A DNA stretch of 64,000 bases. It comes from CAVYUC01 sp963783085. GTDB taxonomy: Bacteria; Bacteroidota; Bacteroidia; Bacteroidales; Prolixibacteraceae. The stretch is taken from positions 1-64,000 of the forward strand of contig CAWAMJ010000016.1 in the NCBI GenBank assembly GCA_963783085.1, written 5' to 3'. Numbering within the stretch: position 1 is the stretch's first letter; each line of letters opens with the position of its first letter. The position numbers were made by a program, and so were the translations under genes. Of this stretch, positions 16,456-25,393 are shown one piece after another. The notes under the pieces are model-generated. The model did no database searches, was not told the origin of the DNA, and worked only from the letters and a program-made list of their open reading frames with translations.

Positions 16456-16487
16456 TCCGCCAGTAAAGTATATATACAATTGGCGGA
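16456..16487. repeat. Inverted repeat TCCGCCA...TGGCGGA
   Basis: Seven-base arms around an 18-base AT-rich loop. A related structure with TCCGCC/GGCGGA arms lies at 17854-17901, on the other side of the nitrilase-family gene. Confidence 0.5.
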
Positions 16488-16679
16488 AATACTGAAAAGT
16501 GCCGATGATATTGGAATAAGAAGTTCACTTTAAACCGGCAACCTGTTTTAACACCTTAAAACCCGCTCCGTATAATTTCCTCTGCGTGAATATTATCAAA
16601 AAAAGTAACGGCAATTTTGTCCGGTACAAACGTAAATGTTTCCTAACTTGGCAAAAGAAGTATTAAAAACTAAACGACT

Positions 16680-17726
16680 ATGAAATCTGAACAATTTTCG
16701 AGACGGAATTTTGTAAAAATTGGAGCCATGGGTGCCGGAGCAGTTGGATTGGGAAATCCATTATCAGGAAATTCATCCGAACAGAGTGAAAAGCTGGCAC
16801 GGGAGATTTTTGCCGCCGGATTTTGCAGCGAAGGTTTGACTGCAGAAACCAGCCAGGAAATGGTGAAACTTGTAGATGATAAACTGCAGACAGTATTTCC
16901 GCTGAAGCCCGACATCATTTGCTTACCCGAAACTTTTCCTTTTTTCTGGAAAGTAAAAAAACAAATGACTATTCCGGAGCAGGCTGAATTTTCCAAACAA
17001 GTAATTGAACGGTTTTCCCGTTTGGCTAAAGATAACAAGGCCTGGTTTATTTGCCCGGTGATAACTGCTGAAAAAGGAAGCTTCTACAATTCTGCAGTGG
17101 TGATCGACCGCAGCGGGAAATATGTTGGGGAATACCGGAAAATGCACCCGACGATTGATGAAATGAAAAGTGGAATTTCTCCCGGAACCGATAACCCTCC
17201 TGTATTCGATACCGACTTCGGGCGAATAGGGATTCAGATTTGCTTTGATGTTCAGTGGAACGATGGCTGGAGTAAACTGCAGGAAAAAGGCGCTGAAATG
17301 ATTTTCTGGCCATCAGCTTTTCCGGGAGGTTTCCTTCTAAATTCAAGGGCATGGCAACATCATTCAATTGTTGTGTCGGCTACGCTCAAAGGAGTTGCCA
17401 AACTTTGCGATGTAACCGGTCAGGAAATTGCCCAATCAGGACGATATCAGCCCAATTGGGTTTGCGCATCTGTAAACCTTGAGAGAGCTGTAATCCATAC
17501 CTGGCCATACGTCAATAGCTTTGATGCTGTTCAGAAAAAATACGGCAGAAAAATTTCCATTAAAAATTTGCACGATGAAGAAATTACCATCATCGAAAGC
17601 CGCTCTCCTGAAATTGCAGTGAAGGATGTTTTAGCCGAATTCAAAATAAAAACACACCATGAACATATCGGTGACGCTGATCAGGCGCAAAAGCAAGCCC
17701 GGGCAAAAAAACCGGATCCTTCGTAA
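16680..17726 (+). CDS. Tat-exported carbon-nitrogen hydrolase (nitrilase superfamily)
   Basis: 348 residues. A twin-arginine signal (SRRNFVKIGAMGAG at 7-20) precedes a nitrilase-fold domain with all three catalytic residues in context: Glu in CLPETFPFF, Lys in EYRKMH, and Cys in ICFDVQW. It would hydrolyse an amide or nitrile outside the cytoplasm. The C-terminal part (about 290-348) has no recognised domain and ends in a K/Q/A-rich tail. The exact substrate class (amidase, carbamoylase or other) cannot be read from the sequence. Monocistronic; a hairpin at 17854-17901 lies between it and the convergent dipeptidase gene. Confidence 0.83.
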   Translation: MKSEQFSRRNFVKIGAMGAGAVGLGNPLSGNSSEQSEKLAREIFAAGFCSEGLTAETSQEMVKLVDDKLQTVFPLKPDIICLPETFPFFWKVKKQMTIPEQAEFSKQVIERFSRLAKDNKAWFICPVITAEKGSFYNSAVVIDRSGKYVGEYRKMHPTIDEMKSGISPGTDNPPVFDTDFGRIGIQICFDVQWNDGWSKLQEKGAEMIFWPSAFPGGFLLNSRAWQHHSIVVSATLKGVAKLCDVTGQEIAQSGRYQPNWVCASVNLERAVIHTWPYVNSFDAVQKKYGRKISIKNLHDEEITIIESRSPEIAVKDVLAEFKIKTHHEHIGDADQAQKQARAKKPDPS

Positions 17727-17853
17727 AATAAAGCCGGATGCACCAAAATTCAATTACGAAACTTTCACTGTTTTTGCTGTAATTCGAATTGCCAAAACCA
17801 AAACCAAAGATTGAAACTTGACAATACAGCAATTCAAATTAATTTGCGGTATA

Positions 17854-17901
17854 ATTTTTATCCGCCTGACCGACCGTATCGCGTGGCGGATAGATAAAAA
17901 T
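17854..17901. repeat. Inverted repeat between convergent genes, possible terminator
   Basis: ATTTTTATCCGCC and GGCGGATAgATAAAAAT arms (one extra base) around an 18-base loop. Position between the convergent nitrilase-family (+) and dipeptidase (-) genes and the A/T flanks suit a terminator; the arms also resemble the repeat at 16456-16487. Confidence 0.5.
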
Positions 17902-19274
17902 CATTTTTTAGTCATTTCAGCAAAATAGCTGTAAAACAGCGGGATCGTTTTGATGCCGTTAAAAAATTGTTGTAATGGATAGTTTTCATTGGGTGAATGG
18001 ATTGCATCGGATTCGAGACCAAAACCCATTAAAATCGATTTGGTTCCCAGCACTTCTTCGAACGTGGAAATAATCGGGATGCTTCCACCTGAGCGCACTG
18101 GTACCGGCTGCTTTCCGTAAACATCGGTTAATGCCTTTTCGGCTGCTTTGTAAGCCGGAATATCTATCGGGCAAACATAACCCTGTCCGCCGTGTAATGA
18201 GGTTACTTCCACTTTCACAGACGTTGGCGCAATACTTTCGAAATGTGCTTTAAATTGACTGGCTATTTTATGATGGTCCTGGTTGGGGACGAGCCTGCAC
18301 GAAATTTTTGCATACGCTTTGGAAGGAAGCACTGTTTTTGCACCTTCGCCGGTGTAGCCGCCCCAAATTCCGCAAACATCAAATGACGGTCGTATACCGG
18401 TACGTTCGTTGGTTGAATATCCTTTTTCGCCGGATAAATCTTTCACTCCGGTTTCCGATTTGTAATTTTCTTCGTCGAAAGGTGCTTTTGCCAGCAGTTT
18501 TCGTTCTTTGTCTGAAACTTCCAGCACATCGTCGTAAAATCCCGGGATGGTAATTTTGCCGTTTTCATCCACCATTTCATCGATCATGGAACACAATACG
18601 TTGATTGGGTTTGCCACAGCGCCGCCAAATAATCCGGAATGCAAATCGCGGCTGGGACCGGTAATTTCTACCTGCCAGTAAGCCAGGCCACGCAAACCTG
18701 TGGTTATGGAAGGTGTGTCGGCTGCAAGCATTGCAGTATCCGAAACCAGGATTATATCGGCTTTCAACATCTCTTTGTTGTCCCTGCACCATTTTTCAAG
18801 GCTGGGCGAACCAATTTCTTCTTCACCTTCAATCATAAATTTAACGTTACACGGAAGTTTGCCGGTTTTAACCATCAGCTCGAACGCTTTGGCATGCATT
18901 ACCGACTGCCCTTTATTGTCGTCAGCGCCGCGTGCGAATATCTTACCGTTGCGAATTTCAGGCTTGAACGGCTCCGAATTCCATTTATCCACCGGGTCCA
19001 CCGGCATTACATCCATGTGGCCGTATATTAAGATCGTAGGTAACGTTTCATCAATTGTTTTTTCACCGTATGTTACCGGGTTTCCTTCAGTCTCGTAAAT
19101 TTCCGCTTTATCGGCACCGGAATCCAGCAGCAGTTTTTTCCAGTATTCAGCAGCTTTTTGCATATCGGGTTGGTGACTTTTTATTGAACTGACCGATGGG
19201 ATCCGGATTAATTCGAACAGCTCTTCCAAAAATCTTTCCCTGTTCTCTTCAATGTAATTGTTAATGTAATTCAT
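17901..19274 (-). CDS. M20 family dipeptidase
   Basis: 457-residue zinc-dependent exopeptidase of the M20 (CNDP/DapE-like) group, cytoplasmic, cutting dipeptides. The metal and catalytic residues are all visible: YGHMDVMPVD (first metal His and the catalytic Asp), GADDNKG (bridging Asp), EGEEEIGS (catalytic Glu followed by metal Glu), VSDTAM (metal Asp) and DAIHSPNENY (last metal His). The dimerisation insert with DLHSGLFGGAVANP is present, as is RSGGSIPI. Length fits the family. It stands alone on the minus strand. Confidence 0.92.
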   Translation of the reverse strand: MNYINNYIEENRERFLEELFELIRIPSVSSIKSHQPDMQKAAEYWKKLLLDSGADKAEIYETEGNPVTYGEKTIDETLPTILIYGHMDVMPVDPVDKWNSEPFKPEIRNGKIFARGADDNKGQSVMHAKAFELMVKTGKLPCNVKFMIEGEEEIGSPSLEKWCRDNKEMLKADIILVSDTAMLAADTPSITTGLRGLAYWQVEITGPSRDLHSGLFGGAVANPINVLCSMIDEMVDENGKITIPGFYDDVLEVSDKERKLLAKAPFDEENYKSETGVKDLSGEKGYSTNERTGIRPSFDVCGIWGGYTGEGAKTVLPSKAYAKISCRLVPNQDHHKIASQFKAHFESIAPTSVKVEVTSLHGGQGYVCPIDIPAYKAAEKALTDVYGKQPVPVRSGGSIPIISTFEEVLGTKSILMGFGLESDAIHSPNENYPLQQFFNGIKTIPLFYSYFAEMTKK

Positions 19275-19361
19275 AATTAATATTTAAGTTCATTTTTTTG
19301 AAAACGAAAAAATACATTTTTCCCGGAGAAAAGGAAAGGTTATTTATCATCTTCTGCAAAT

Positions 19362-19390
19362 AAAAAAGGGACAACCGTTATGATTGTCCC
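19362..19390 (-). terminator. Rho-independent terminator
   Basis: On the minus strand GGGACAA...TTGTCCC followed by six T, 27 bases after the TPR lipoprotein gene. Confidence 0.85.
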
Positions 19391-19416
19391 TGAACTATTA
19401 TTTTTTGGTTCGGTTT

Positions 19417-21171
19417 TTACTGAACGATACTCTGGAATTTTGGTTCGTTGGAATATTTTGCAAATTCCTGGTCGTTTTTGGCAACTTCCTTTAAATCCGG
19501 ATTTTTCTGAACTGCACTTTGCAGGTTATCGTACATCAGGTTTTCTTTTGCTGTACGTGCACCAATTACTGCCTTCAGATAGTCTCTCAAAGCGGTTTCG
19601 GGACCGTTGTAATTCTCCAAATCCCTCAATGCTCCGTTATTGTTTCCGGCCATCATCTTTGCCAAAGCCGAATTAACATCTTCGTAACTGCCAAAGTATT
19701 TAACTGCTCGGTCGTAATCACCTTTTTTCAGGTTTAAGATACCCTGGTTGTAATTAACTTCATCGCCTGCTCCTGAAGCGCCTCCGAGAAGAGTTTCTGC
19801 TTCATTGTTATTTCCTTCGTAAAGTGCGATGGCTGCCAGGTTATTTTTTACGATAGGTTCGTTGTTTCTTAACTTTTCAGCTTTTTCGAACATTGGTTTT
19901 GCCTGATCGTATTTGTTCTGCAGCACCAGTACATAACCTGCATTGTTTGGTCCTCTCCAGTCGTCAGGATAAACTTTGATGAACGAATTGTAAATTGAAA
20001 GTTGTTCGTTCAAATCGTCGAATAATGTGGCCGCATAAAGCAGTTCTGCAGGGTTCAGTGACGACGGATTGGATTTTGCCACTTCTTTCAGTTCGGCATC
20101 AGTTTTTCCAATCAGATCGACGCTTGTTAATAATTTCGCACGGCGTAATTTCGGAAGGATCCTGTCAGCCAGCTCAGTGAAAGCTTCAGACAGATTTCTG
20201 ATTTCCCGTTCGCGAACTTGCGGATCATCATACATTGAAAGTACGCGCAGGATTAATTCTTTATCCTGAATATTCGATTGTTCCAACAGTTCTTTAAATC
20301 CTTCCCAGTCTTCGGGAGTGTATTTTGTTTTCAGGTTAATATTGATTCCGTCTTTTTTCAACTGGCCTGCCCAGTAATCCGATGAAGTATTTTTTCGTTG
20401 TCCTGCCAATTCGGTGTTAAAATCAACCGGTCCGTCGGGAGAAGCATAAGCGCTAACTTCAACGCCTTTCAAATCGATGCGTTCATCTTCATTGGCTTTT
20501 TTCGTGAATTGTTCGAGTTGCTGAATATCATCGGCTTGAACTTCTTCCCTGCGAATATTGGCCCTGTTGATAATGTAATGGATATCAGCAAGCATTTCAT
20601 CCGGAACGATTCTCTGGAACGGATCGATGTTCGGATCATATTTGCCGCTGTTGTTTGGTTCGCGGCGAACACCCAAAATTGTTTTTGGCACATTTGCAGC
20701 CAGCTGGCTGGTAGCCAAAACGCCGTCGGCAATTTTAATCGGCGCAAAGTCTACTGACTTCGAACCTTTAGAAGCGGTAATATTTACCATAAGGTCAGAA
20801 TTACGCATGGCTTCCTGGTAATCAACTTCATCGTTGTAGCTGAAACTTCCACCGGTGGTGTAGCTAATTACCCTGTTGTTGGCTTCTACTTTGTCGCCTT
20901 GTAAAGTTACCGGCTCAAATTCAGTTTGGCTACCGTTGTATTTTAACACCGGAGTAATGGTCATCGTAGCTTTTTTGTTGAAATATTTAGCCGGGAATTT
21001 CCCGTCGATAGATACTTCAACTTGACCGCCGTGAGCTTCCAGTACCTCGGGCGTTACTTTGAACTGGATTTTGTCGGCATTTTTTTTCATCTTTTGCAGA
21101 CCTGAGCAACCAGAAAAAAGAACGGCAGCTATTGCAAGAATTACAAAAGGTTTAAAGTTGGATTTTTTCAT
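19417..21171 (-). CDS. TPR-containing outer-membrane lipoprotein with OmpA-like middle domain
   Basis: About 584 residues. Lipobox LFSGC near residue 21, a beta-rich N-terminal part (about 30-150), then a segment with VEVSAYASPDGPVDFNTELAGQR that resembles the OmpA-C fold (sugar-backbone contact Asp and the following helix), and a C-terminal half of TPR-like helices (PDDWRGPNNAGYVLVLQNKYDQAKPMFEKAE and following) ending in EPKFQSIVQ. Probably an outer-membrane, cell-wall-associated scaffold, conserved in the phylum as far as I recognise; no enzymatic motif. The ATG at 21171 starts the signal peptide and sits 46 bases downstream of a promoter; an upstream in-frame ATG (21216) adds 15 residues that do not look like a signal. 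Confidence 0.7.
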   Translation of the reverse strand: MKKSNFKPFVILAIAAVLFSGCSGLQKMKKNADKIQFKVTPEVLEAHGGQVEVSIDGKFPAKYFNKKATMTITPVLKYNGSQTEFEPVTLQGDKVEANNRVISYTTGGSFSYNDEVDYQEAMRNSDLMVNITASKGSKSVDFAPIKIADGVLATSQLAANVPKTILGVRREPNNSGKYDPNIDPFQRIVPDEMLADIHYIINRANIRREEVQADDIQQLEQFTKKANEDERIDLKGVEVSAYASPDGPVDFNTELAGQRKNTSSDYWAGQLKKDGININLKTKYTPEDWEGFKELLEQSNIQDKELILRVLSMYDDPQVREREIRNLSEAFTELADRILPKLRRAKLLTSVDLIGKTDAELKEVAKSNPSSLNPAELLYAATLFDDLNEQLSIYNSFIKVYPDDWRGPNNAGYVLVLQNKYDQAKPMFEKAEKLRNNEPIVKNNLAAIALYEGNNNEAETLLGGASGAGDEVNYNQGILNLKKGDYDRAVKYFGSYEDVNSALAKMMAGNNNGALRDLENYNGPETALRDYLKAVIGARTAKENLMYDNLQSAVQKNPDLKEVAKNDQEFAKYSNEPKFQSIVQ

Positions 21172-21217
21172 GTCAGACAATATTTTAAATGATTTACAGT
21201 TTAATTTCCACTGCACA

Positions 21218-21247
21218 CAAAAATAGCAAGCTTTTTTTTATTTGAAA
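21218..21247 (-). promoter_or_regulatory. Promoter of the TPR lipoprotein gene
   Basis: On the minus strand: TTTC, 18 bases, TATTTTTG (exact -7 element). Confidence 0.5.
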
Positions 21248-21263
21248 GCAGCAAAACAAGTTT

Positions 21264-21896
21264 TTATCTCAATATTAGTCTATTTATGCCAAATTTATAT
21301 TCGCTTTTTAAAATTGCACTTTTTAAAAGCTGATAGTCATCATAATTGTCGACGAAATCGATGGAATTGATATCGATAATCAGTATTGGGAAATTCGTAG
21401 TCTTTTTAAAAAATGCAAAATAGCCTTCTTTAATCTTTTCAAGGTATTCAACGCTGATTTCCTGTTCGTATTCCCTGCCGCGTCTACCGATGTTTTTCAA
21501 CAGGCGATTGGTATCGGCGTGGAGGTACACATACAAATCGGGTTTTGGCATCGATTCAAACACAATATCAAATATTTGCCGGAACAAACGGTATTCGTCT
21601 GCTTTCAAAGTATTTTCGGCAAAAATGGCTGATTTGGCGAAATAATAATCGGCAATAATGAGCGAATGGAAAAGGTCGAGGTTGAATACTTCCTTTTTAA
21701 TCTGGTTGTAACGATCGGCCAAAAACGAAAGTTCAAGCGGAAACGAATAGCGTTCCTGGTCTTTATAAAATTTCGGTAAAAACGGGTTGTCTGCAAATTG
21801 TTCCTGAATCAGCTTTGCATTCATTTCTTCTGCCAGTTTTTTGGCAAGGGTGGTTTTACCTGCGCCTATATTTCCTTCAATAATCAAAAATTGCAT
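21264..21896 (-). CDS. Deoxynucleoside kinase
   Basis: 210-residue kinase of the dNK/dCK-dGK family that phosphorylates deoxynucleosides for salvage. P-loop GNIGAGKTT at 8-16, a QEQFADNPFLPKFY segment matching the family E-x-x-x-x-N-P-F-L-x-x-F-Y motif, SLIIADYYFAKSAIF (the D-R-S-like catalytic stretch appears as A-D-Y-Y), PDLYVYLHAD and the lid arginines in KNIGRRGREYE. The usual D/E-R-S motif is altered to ADYYF, as in some Bacteroidota homologues. Cytoplasmic. Followed on the left by the TPR lipoprotein gene with its own promoter, preceded by the small CxxC membrane protein gene 31 bases upstream. Confidence 0.87.
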   Translation of the reverse strand: MQFLIIEGNIGAGKTTLAKKLAEEMNAKLIQEQFADNPFLPKFYKDQERYSFPLELSFLADRYNQIKKEVFNLDLFHSLIIADYYFAKSAIFAENTLKADEYRLFRQIFDIVFESMPKPDLYVYLHADTNRLLKNIGRRGREYEQEISVEYLEKIKEGYFAFFKKTTNFPILIIDINSIDFVDNYDDYQLLKSAILKSEYKFGINRLILR

Positions 21897-21927
21897 TTGT
21901 CAGCTTAATCATTTTTACGTTTAAAAA

Positions 21928-22410
21928 TTACATTAATTTTTTGGACGACCGGATTTTTCCATCTTTAATTCCACCCCAAACATAACCCGCCGTTAATCCG
22001 GCAACAAACCCCAGTGTTAACAGCGCCCAACCCTCTGCAGGAAAAATTTTTAAAAGAAGAGAGCCAATTACAATGCCTGCAGCCATGCCAAAAAACGAAA
22101 AAAGATAAGTAAAGTAAAAAGGGGCGTAGAATCCGTGTTCTTTCTGCATATGCGAAGCCAGCCGGCTGATTAAACGGTCGTATTCGCGCCGCCGCGCACC
22201 CGGTGTGTTTATCGCTTCATCAATGTTTGCTACCACTCCGTTTACATCAATTTTTTGTTTCCTGCAAACCGGACAATTCGTCGAAAATTCGTCTACACGA
22301 AAAACGTTCCGCTTAAATTCTTCAATCCTGAAATACCGGATGTCCCGTTGTTGTGTGTTTTTTAACTTTTCATCGATTTGAGACACCGTTTGTTTTCCCC
22401 AACTTTCCAT
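21928..22410 (-). CDS. Conserved membrane protein with CPVC motif, unknown function
   Basis: 160 residues. An N-terminal soluble part contains NCPVCRK (a possible metal or redox CxxC) followed by a helical region rich in arginine (PGARRREYDRLISRLASHMQKEH), then two membrane helices separated by a short turn (about 97-118 and 122-145) and a basic C-terminus. No family recognised. It lies between the pnp terminator and the deoxynucleoside kinase and may be co-transcribed with the latter. Confidence 0.6.
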   Translation of the reverse strand: MESWGKQTVSQIDEKLKNTQQRDIRYFRIEEFKRNVFRVDEFSTNCPVCRKQKIDVNGVVANIDEAINTPGARRREYDRLISRLASHMQKEHGFYAPFYFTYLFSFFGMAAGIVIGSLLLKIFPAEGWALLTLGFVAGLTAGYVWGGIKDGKIRSSKKLM

Positions 22411-22482
22411 ATTGTCCGACTGGTTTTTTTGAACCTCGTTTTATCGCCGGTTCAAAATTAAAAATAATGACTGGAACCCATA

Positions 22483-22512
22483 AAAAAACCGTTCGTTGCT
22501 GAACGGTTTTTT
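22483..22512 (-). terminator. Rho-independent terminator of pnp
   Basis: On the minus strand AAAAAACCGTTC / GAACGGTTTTTTT around a six-base loop, 26 bases after the pnp stop. Confidence 0.88.
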
Positions 22513-22537
22513 GCTTTTATCCGATAATATCATCGGG

Positions 22538-24841
22538 TCAATCGTCATGACGATGTCTGCCACCGCCGTCATTACGGTTATCGCGACGATTATCCCTGCG
22601 GTTGTAATTTCTGTCTCCGCGACTATCCCCGCGATTATCCCCGCGACTATCTCCGCGGTTATCGCGGCGCTGCGGGCGATCGCTCCTTTGCGGACGCTCA
22701 ACATAACCTTCAGGTTTTGGCAGCAATGCTTTCCGCGAAAGTTTCAGTTTACCGGTTCTTTCATCAACACCGATTAATTTCACTTCTATTTCTTCACCTT
22801 CCCGGATGAAATCTTCAGCCGATTCAACCCTCGCCCAATCCATTTCTGAAACGTGGAGCAGCGCGTCTTTTCCCGGAAGAATTTCTACAAATGCCCCAAA
22901 TGAAACCACAGATTTCACTTTGCCTTTATAGATTTCGCCAACCTCAGGCAGCGCAATGATTCCTTTAATCCGTTTTTTTGCTGCTTCAATTGGTTCCAAA
23001 CCGGAACCTGAAATTTCAACCAGCCCCACCTGGTCGGTTTCTTCAATCACAATAACGGTATTTGTTTCCTCCTGAATAGCTTGAATAATCTTACCACCCG
23101 GACCGATTATTGCGCCAATCATATCTTTTGGAATTTCGATAACCTCGATGCGTGGCACATTCGGTTTGAATTCGGCCCGAGGTTCGCTGATTATTTCCAT
23201 CATTTTGCCGAGGATGTGCATACGACCTTCTTTGGCTTGTTGCAATGCCTTGGTCAGCACTTCATAGGAAAGCCCGTCGACTTTAATATCCATTTGAGTT
23301 GCTGTGATTCCGTCGGCAGTTCCGGTAACTTTAAAGTCCATATCGCCCAGATGGTCTTCATCACCCAGGATATCCGATAAAACAGCGTATTTGTCAGAAC
23401 CTTTGTCGGTGATCAGTCCCATGGCAATTCCGGAAACTGGTTTTTTCATTTTAATACCGGCATCGAGCAAGCCCATGGTGCCGGCGCAAACAGTAGCCAT
23501 CGACGACGAACCGTTGGATTCCAAAATGTCGGAAACAACGCGCACGATGTATGGAAAATCGTCGGGCAACATTTTTTTCAAAGCCCGGTGTGCCAGGTTT
23601 CCATGACCGATTTCGCGGCGGCTGAGCCCTCTCGGTGTTTTTGCTTCTCCTACACTGAACGGTGGAAAATTATAGTGAAGCAGGAATTTTTCTTTCCCCT
23701 GCACCGTTACAGTATCAATAATTTTAATATCCATTTTTGTTCCCAGCGTAACGGAAGTCAGCGACTGAGTTTCGCCGCGGGTAAATAAAGCAGAACCGTG
23801 CGCGCCGGGCAAATAATCCACTTCGCCCCAAATTTGGCGAATTTCGTTTGTTTTTCTGCCGTCAAGCCTGATTCCTTCATCGAGAATCATTCGGCGCATG
23901 GCTTCTTTCTCCACATCGTGGAAATACTTTTTTATCAGGTTTTCATGCAGCCCGGCATCAATTTCTTCGTTACCTGCATTTTCTTCCAGGTATTTTTCAA
24001 TGAATGCGTCACGAATTGCATCAAAAGCTTCCAGCCGTTCCTGCTTGTTGGTGATCTGTTTTTTCGCTACATTGTAACAATCCTGGTACAATTCTGATTT
24101 TACCCGTTCGCGAAGTTCTTCGTCGTTATTTTCGTGCGAATATTCGCGTTTTACCACACCCAGTTCGGCGGCCAGTTCCTCTTGAACCTTACAATGTTTT
24201 TTAATCTCGTCGTGGGCTATTTTAATGGCTTCGAGCATTACTTCTTCCGAAACTTCCTTCATTTCGCCTTCCACCATCATAATATTATCGAAAGATGCGC
24301 CAACAATAATATCCAAATCTGCTTTTTCAAGTTGCGAATAAGTGGGATTGATAATAAATCCGCCGTCAATGCGCGCTACCCGTACTTCCGAAATGGGTGT
24401 TTCAAAAGGAACATCGGAAACCGTTATTGCCGCTGATGCTGCGAGGCCGGCCAAAGCATCCGGAATATCATCGGCGCTTGCCGATATCAGGGAAATCATC
24501 ACGGCTGTTTCAGCATGATAATCTGCCGGGAACAGTGGTCGCAACGCCCGGTCGACCAGGCGACCAGCCAGTATTTCGTCGTCGGTCGGACGGGCTTCTC
24601 TTTTCAGAAACCCACCTGGGAAACGTCCGGCAGCAGAAAATTTTTCGCGATAATCTACTGACAAAGGCATAAAATCCACATCTTCTTTCGCTTCTTTTGC
24701 TGAAACAACGGTTGCCAGCAACATGGTTTCACCCATTCTTACAACGACAGAACCATCAGCCTGTTTCGCCAATTTTCCTGTTTCAATGGTAATTGACCTG
24801 CCATCGGCAAGTTCGATAGTCTTGATTGTTTCGTTTACCAT
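22538..24841 (-). CDS. pnp: Polyribonucleotide nucleotidyltransferase
   Basis: 767-residue phosphorolytic 3'-5' exoribonuclease. Two RNase PH cores (with FFLKREARPTDDEIL-like GGFLKREARPTDDE at about 78-91 and FTRGETQSLTSVTLG at about 368-382), an all-alpha linker, a KH domain (MIGAIIGPGGKIIQAI) and an S1 domain (VGEIYKGKVKSVVSFGAFVEILPGKDALLHVSEM) are all present in the normal order. The catalytic Asp region GDEDHLGDMDFKV is intact. Odd: after the S1 domain comes a tail of about 50 residues made of RGD, RRDN and R-rich repeats (22541-22690), which would add a flexible RNA-binding tail. It follows rpsO on the same strand, as in many bacteria, with a terminator-like hairpin in between. Confidence 0.96.
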   Translation of the reverse strand: MVNETIKTIELADGRSITIETGKLAKQADGSVVVRMGETMLLATVVSAKEAKEDVDFMPLSVDYREKFSAAGRFPGGFLKREARPTDDEILAGRLVDRALRPLFPADYHAETAVMISLISASADDIPDALAGLAASAAITVSDVPFETPISEVRVARIDGGFIINPTYSQLEKADLDIIVGASFDNIMMVEGEMKEVSEEVMLEAIKIAHDEIKKHCKVQEELAAELGVVKREYSHENNDEELRERVKSELYQDCYNVAKKQITNKQERLEAFDAIRDAFIEKYLEENAGNEEIDAGLHENLIKKYFHDVEKEAMRRMILDEGIRLDGRKTNEIRQIWGEVDYLPGAHGSALFTRGETQSLTSVTLGTKMDIKIIDTVTVQGKEKFLLHYNFPPFSVGEAKTPRGLSRREIGHGNLAHRALKKMLPDDFPYIVRVVSDILESNGSSSMATVCAGTMGLLDAGIKMKKPVSGIAMGLITDKGSDKYAVLSDILGDEDHLGDMDFKVTGTADGITATQMDIKVDGLSYEVLTKALQQAKEGRMHILGKMMEIISEPRAEFKPNVPRIEVIEIPKDMIGAIIGPGGKIIQAIQEETNTVIVIEETDQVGLVEISGSGLEPIEAAKKRIKGIIALPEVGEIYKGKVKSVVSFGAFVEILPGKDALLHVSEMDWARVESAEDFIREGEEIEVKLIGVDERTGKLKLSRKALLPKPEGYVERPQRSDRPQRRDNRGDSRGDNRGDSRGDRNYNRRDNRRDNRNDGGGRHRHDD

Positions 24842-24907
24842 AACATTTACATAAATGAAAATAAAAATTAATAACTATAAAATGGGTGGTGAGGTTTTGC
24901 AATTTAC

Positions 24908-24941
24908 AAAAAAAGAAAGGCAACACAAAGCATTGCCTTTC
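24908..24941 (-). terminator. Hairpin terminator/attenuator between rpsO and pnp
   Basis: On the minus strand GAAAGGCAA...TTGCCTTTC followed by seven T. In other bacteria the rpsO-pnp boundary holds a leaky terminator; that this one leaks is inference. Confidence 0.8.
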
Positions 24942-24948
24942 AACTATA

Positions 24949-25218
24949 TTATTTACGAAGGTTCAAATGACCTATTATCGCGCGGTAGCGTTCTATATCT
25001 TTTTTTACCAGATAATCGAGCAAACTTCTGCGTTTTCCCACCAATCTGATTAACGCCCTGCGGGTACTGTGGTCTTTTTTGTTTCGTTTCAGGTGTTCAG
25101 TAAGGTGGTTAATCCTGTGTGTAAACAGCGCAATCTGTGCTTCTGCGCTACCTGAATCGTTTTCGTTTTTGCCATATTGGGCAAAAAACTCTTTTTTCTT
25201 TTCTGATGTTAAATACAT
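24949..25218 (-). CDS. rpsO: 30S ribosomal protein S15
   Basis: 89 residues, the normal S15 length; binds 16S rRNA in the platform of the small subunit. The characteristic segments are all there: KNENDSGSAEAQIALFTHRI, NHLTEHLKRNKKDHSTRRAL with the RNA-binding H-x-x-D-H-x-x-R pattern, and LIRLVGKRRSLLDYLVKKD followed by Y-R-x-x-I-x-x-L. It precedes pnp, as is common. A 75-80 base leader runs from the predicted promoter to the ATG and could hold an autoregulatory S15 binding site, which I could not identify by eye. Confidence 0.97.
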   Translation of the reverse strand: MYLTSEKKKEFFAQYGKNENDSGSAEAQIALFTHRINHLTEHLKRNKKDHSTRRALIRLVGKRRSLLDYLVKKDIERYRAIIGHLNLRK

Positions 25219-25298
25219 AGTTTAAATGAACTTTTTGTTATACAATGTTTAAGCCGCAGCATCGCGTTAAATAACAACAGCTTAAAATTAATTGGCTG

Positions 25299-25306
25299 CA
25301 AAAGTA
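25299..25306 (-). promoter_or_regulatory. -7 element (TACTTTTG) for rpsO
   Basis: Exact TAnnTTTG on the minus strand, followed by CAGCC, a context common before ribosomal genes in this phylum. It is 80 bases before the rpsO ATG. No clear -33 element. Confidence 0.5.
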
Positions 25307-25393
25307 GGGAAAAGTTTTTTGATTTGCACGAAGCACAATCTTTTTTTACTGCTTTTGGTTTAAGGCCCACCGAATTCAAACCGAATATTAAAA

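Noticed and set aside
24855..25049. 64-codon plus-strand frame across the rpsO-pnp boundary
   Set aside because: Overlaps the terminator and the 3' end of rpsO in antisense; no domain.
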